A DNA stretch of 35,588 nt from Mycobacterium sp. shizuoka-1. Its GTDB lineage: Bacteria > Actinomycetota > Actinomycetes > Mycobacteriales > Mycobacteriaceae. Below the pieces are notes generated by a model. The model was not told the origin of the DNA, searched no databases, and worked only from the letters and a program-made list of their open reading frames with translations. This document shows positions 33,700 to 35,588 of the stretch, one piece after another. The DNA is taken from contig NZ_BEWG01000112.1 in assembly GCF_002723835.1 (NCBI RefSeq), forward strand, positions 12,853-48,440. The letters run 5' to 3'. Position 1 is the stretch's first letter; the number at the start of each line of letters is the position of its first letter. The translations under genes and the position numbers were made by a program.

Positions 33700-35508
33700 G
33701 TGGTCCAGCAGCATCACGAGTCCGCGTTCGAGAGCGAGATCTGCCAGTACCTGGCCGAGCACGACTGGCTGTATTCGACCACAGATGGCGGTTACGACCG
33801 CGAGCTGGCGCTATATCCAGAAGACGTCTTCGATTGGCTGGCAGACACACAGCCGGAGCAGTTAGCCAAGCGGGTCAGGCCAGACCTAACCGGGGAAGCT
33901 CTGGCTAAGGCACGGGCCGGGGTCCTGGCGACGCTGGTGAAGCAGTTAGGCGCTGATCCGAAGGCGAACGGCGGCACGCTCGCGGTGCTGCGGCGGGGCT
34001 TCAAGGATCTTAACGCCCAGTTCTCAATGTGCCAGTTCCGTCCCAACACGTCGCTGAACGAGACGACCGCGACAAAGTACGAGGCGGTGCGGCTGAGGGT
34101 GATGCGGCAGGTGCATTACTCGACGCAGAACTCGAACAGCATCGACCTTGTGTTCTTCGTCAACGGCATCCCGGTGGCCACAGCGGAGCTGAAGACCGAC
34201 TTCAGTGTCCAGAGCGTCCACGACGCGGTACTGCAGTACAAGCATCACCGGCTGCCCAAGGGCGAACCGCTACTGCAATTCGGCTCTCGGGCTCTGGTGC
34301 ACTTCGCGGTGTCGAACTCCGAGGTGCAGATGACCACGAAGCTGGCGGGCAAGGACACCGTGTTCTTGCCGTTCAACCGTGGCGATCGCGGTCATGCCGG
34401 GAATCCGGCCAACCCGCACGGTTCAGCGACGGCGTACCTGTGGCAGCAGATCTTGGACCGCGACACCTGGTTGGACATTCTCGGGCGGTTCCTGCACCTG
34501 CAGATCGACGAGAAGATCGACCCGTCCACCAACAAGAAGGTCCGCACCCAGCGGATGCTGTTCCCGCGCTACCACCAATGGGATGTGGTGACCCGGCTCG
34601 TCGCGGACGCTCGCACTAAGGGGCCGGGTCAGCGGTACCTCATTCAGCACAGCGCCGGATCAGGCAAGACCAACTCCATCTCGTGGCTTGCCCACCGTCT
34701 CTCGGTGCTGCACGACGATGCCAACAAGCCGGTGTTCGACTCGGTCATCGTGATCACCGACCGCAACGTCCTCGACGCCCAGTTGCAGGACGCGATCCGC
34801 CAGATCGACCGCACACCAGGAGTAGTCGCGCATATCGCCGGGCTGGGCGGTGCCAAATCTCAGGAGCTGGCTGAGGCGCTAACCGGCGGCACGAAGATCA
34901 TCATCGTCACCATCCAGACCTTCCCCTATGCCCTGCAACTGATCCAGGAGAAAGCCGACCTCAAAGGCAAAAGCTTCGCGATCATCGCCGATGAAGCTCA
35001 CTCCTCCCAGGCGGGCGAAGCCTCCAAACGACTCAAAGCCGCGCTATCGCAGAGCGAACTGGACGACCTCGACGACGGCGGCACCATCGACGCCGAGGAC
35101 GTGCTCGCCGCTGAGATGGCCGCCCGCGCTCAATCGAAGAACCTGTCGTTCTTCGCGTTCACCGCCACACCCAAGGCGAAGACCTTGGAGCTATTCGGTC
35201 ACAAGTCCAGTGTCGACGGCAAGCCGCATCCGTTCCACCTCTACTCGATGCAGCAGGCGATCGAGGAGGGCTTCATCCTCGACGTGCTGCGCAACTACAC
35301 CCCCTACAAAACCGCGTTCCGGCTCACCCACAATGGGCACACCTTCCAAACCGAAGACACCGCCGCCTCGGGCACAGTCCAGGTTTCCGGCGAAGCCACT
35401 GGCGAGTTGGTGGACAAGAGCGCGGCGATCAAGTCGGTGATGAACTGGGTCAAACTGCACCCCACGAACATCAGCCAGAAGGTCGCCATCATCATCGAGG
35501 AGAAATAG
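33700..35508 (+). CDS. hsdR: Type I restriction endonuclease subunit HsdR, truncated at the 3' end
   Basis: A 602-residue fragment; family members are about 1000 residues. The nuclease domain (about 100-200) has Asp149 (NSIDLVFF) and Glu163-x-Lys165 (TAELKTD), the PD-(D/E)XK core. Helicase motif I HSAGSGKTN is near 318-326, motif II DEAHSS at 431-436, motif III FTATPK near 488. The frame ends at a stop after KVAIIIEEK, where relatives continue with a histidine and phenylalanine then helicase motifs IV-VI. So the second RecA-like lobe and C-terminal helical domain are missing, and the protein should not translocate DNA or restrict. The start is the GTG at 33700, 2 bp after hsdS. Sequence after about 35499 appears foreign. 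Confidence 0.92.
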   Translation: MVQQHHESAFESEICQYLAEHDWLYSTTDGGYDRELALYPEDVFDWLADTQPEQLAKRVRPDLTGEALAKARAGVLATLVKQLGADPKANGGTLAVLRRGFKDLNAQFSMCQFRPNTSLNETTATKYEAVRLRVMRQVHYSTQNSNSIDLVFFVNGIPVATAELKTDFSVQSVHDAVLQYKHHRLPKGEPLLQFGSRALVHFAVSNSEVQMTTKLAGKDTVFLPFNRGDRGHAGNPANPHGSATAYLWQQILDRDTWLDILGRFLHLQIDEKIDPSTNKKVRTQRMLFPRYHQWDVVTRLVADARTKGPGQRYLIQHSAGSGKTNSISWLAHRLSVLHDDANKPVFDSVIVITDRNVLDAQLQDAIRQIDRTPGVVAHIAGLGGAKSQELAEALTGGTKIIIVTIQTFPYALQLIQEKADLKGKSFAIIADEAHSSQAGEASKRLKAALSQSELDDLDDGGTIDAEDVLAAEMAARAQSKNLSFFAFTATPKAKTLELFGHKSSVDGKPHPFHLYSMQQAIEEGFILDVLRNYTPYKTAFRLTHNGHTFQTEDTAASGTVQVSGEATGELVDKSAAIKSVMNWVKLHPTNISQKVAIIIEEK

Positions 35509-35588
35509 TCAAATCCTGTGGATCGAGGGTCGTCAGGCGACCTCGGACACTGGGGTGTCGGGCGATGGTTCCGGGGTGATGTCGACCG
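35500..35588. mobile_element. Probable insertion-sequence end interrupting hsdR
   Basis: hsdR homology stops abruptly around 35499, and the following sequence contains the 3' end of a gene on the opposite strand. This is the usual look of an insertion sequence. Only 89 bp are in the window, so terminal repeats, target duplication and family cannot be checked. A rearrangement junction is an alternative. Confidence 0.5.
35533..35588 (-). CDS. C-terminal end of an opposite-strand gene, possibly a transposase (partial)
   Basis: The minus-strand frame entering from the right edge reads VDITPEPSPDTPVSEVA and stops at 35533-35535. The Pro/Ser/Asp-rich tail is not diagnostic. Assignment to a transposase is inferred only from its position at the hsdR break. 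Confidence 0.35.
   Translation of the reverse strand, partial: VDITPEPSPDTPVSEVA

Overview
The window looks like a chromosome segment of a non-tuberculous mycobacterium (Mycolicibacterium-like). It is high in G+C, and positions 1 to about 19,460 follow the gene order of M. tuberculosis accA2-accD2-fadE13-Rv0976c, rpmF, mprAB-pepD-moaB2, mscL, Rv0991c-Rv0992c, galU-moeA1-rimJ-Rv0996. An MspA-type outer-membrane porin, absent from tuberculosis-complex species, argues for a fast-growing or environmental relative. These assignments come from recognised protein sequence and synteny, not from a database search.

Core region (1-19,463). A minus-strand operon (1-5397) encodes a biotin carboxylase, carboxyltransferase, acyl-CoA dehydrogenase and AtuA-like protein, each overlapping the next by 4 bp. 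A 16-bp near-palindrome lies in front of it. rpmF and the envelope-stress two-component system mprAB follow, then the HtrA protease pepD and moaB2. Two TCTCAG direct repeats with identical 11-bp phasing, one before mprA and one before pepD, look like MprA boxes. Next come a small unnamed gene, an mspA-type porin, mscL, a SAF-domain protein, an EAL phosphodiesterase, the FmdB-type zinc-ribbon gene with a CIRCE-like operator, a 5-formyltetrahydrofolate cyclo-ligase, and galU, the MoeA-like gene, rimJ and a three-TM membrane protein. The MoeA-like protein has lost several canonical MoeA motifs and sits near the membrane gene, which fits the Glp/GlpR cell-division pair known from Corynebacterium.

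Genomic island (19,464 to the right edge). A tRNA-Ala(CGC) gene is followed directly by a tyrosine integrase and an excisionase-like HTH gene, so this is probably an element inserted at the tRNA 3' end. Its other end is not visible. It carries a probable DNA-binding or replication protein, a very acidic small protein, an XRE regulator with a perfect 16-bp palindrome and a divergent lipoprotein, a secreted DUF732 protein next to a Ser/Thr kinase with a DUF732-like extracellular domain, and a two-gene cassette (nucleotidyltransferase plus unknown protein) that resembles a toxin-antitoxin or defence module. A serine recombinase with an unusual C-terminal extension follows, coupled to a zinc-ribbon protein. 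Then come a decayed second resolvase, a predicted PD-(D/E)XK (DUF559/Vsr-like) nuclease, and a divergent type I restriction-modification operon hsdM-hsdS-hsdR. HsdR stops after its first helicase lobe, and foreign sequence carrying the 3' end of an opposite-strand gene follows, most simply an insertion sequence. The system may therefore still methylate but is unlikely to restrict.

The least-described candidates are the nucleotidyltransferase cassette (26,080-27,560), the recombinase/zinc-ribbon pair (27,805-28,991) and the nuclease divergent from hsdM (29,426-30,358).
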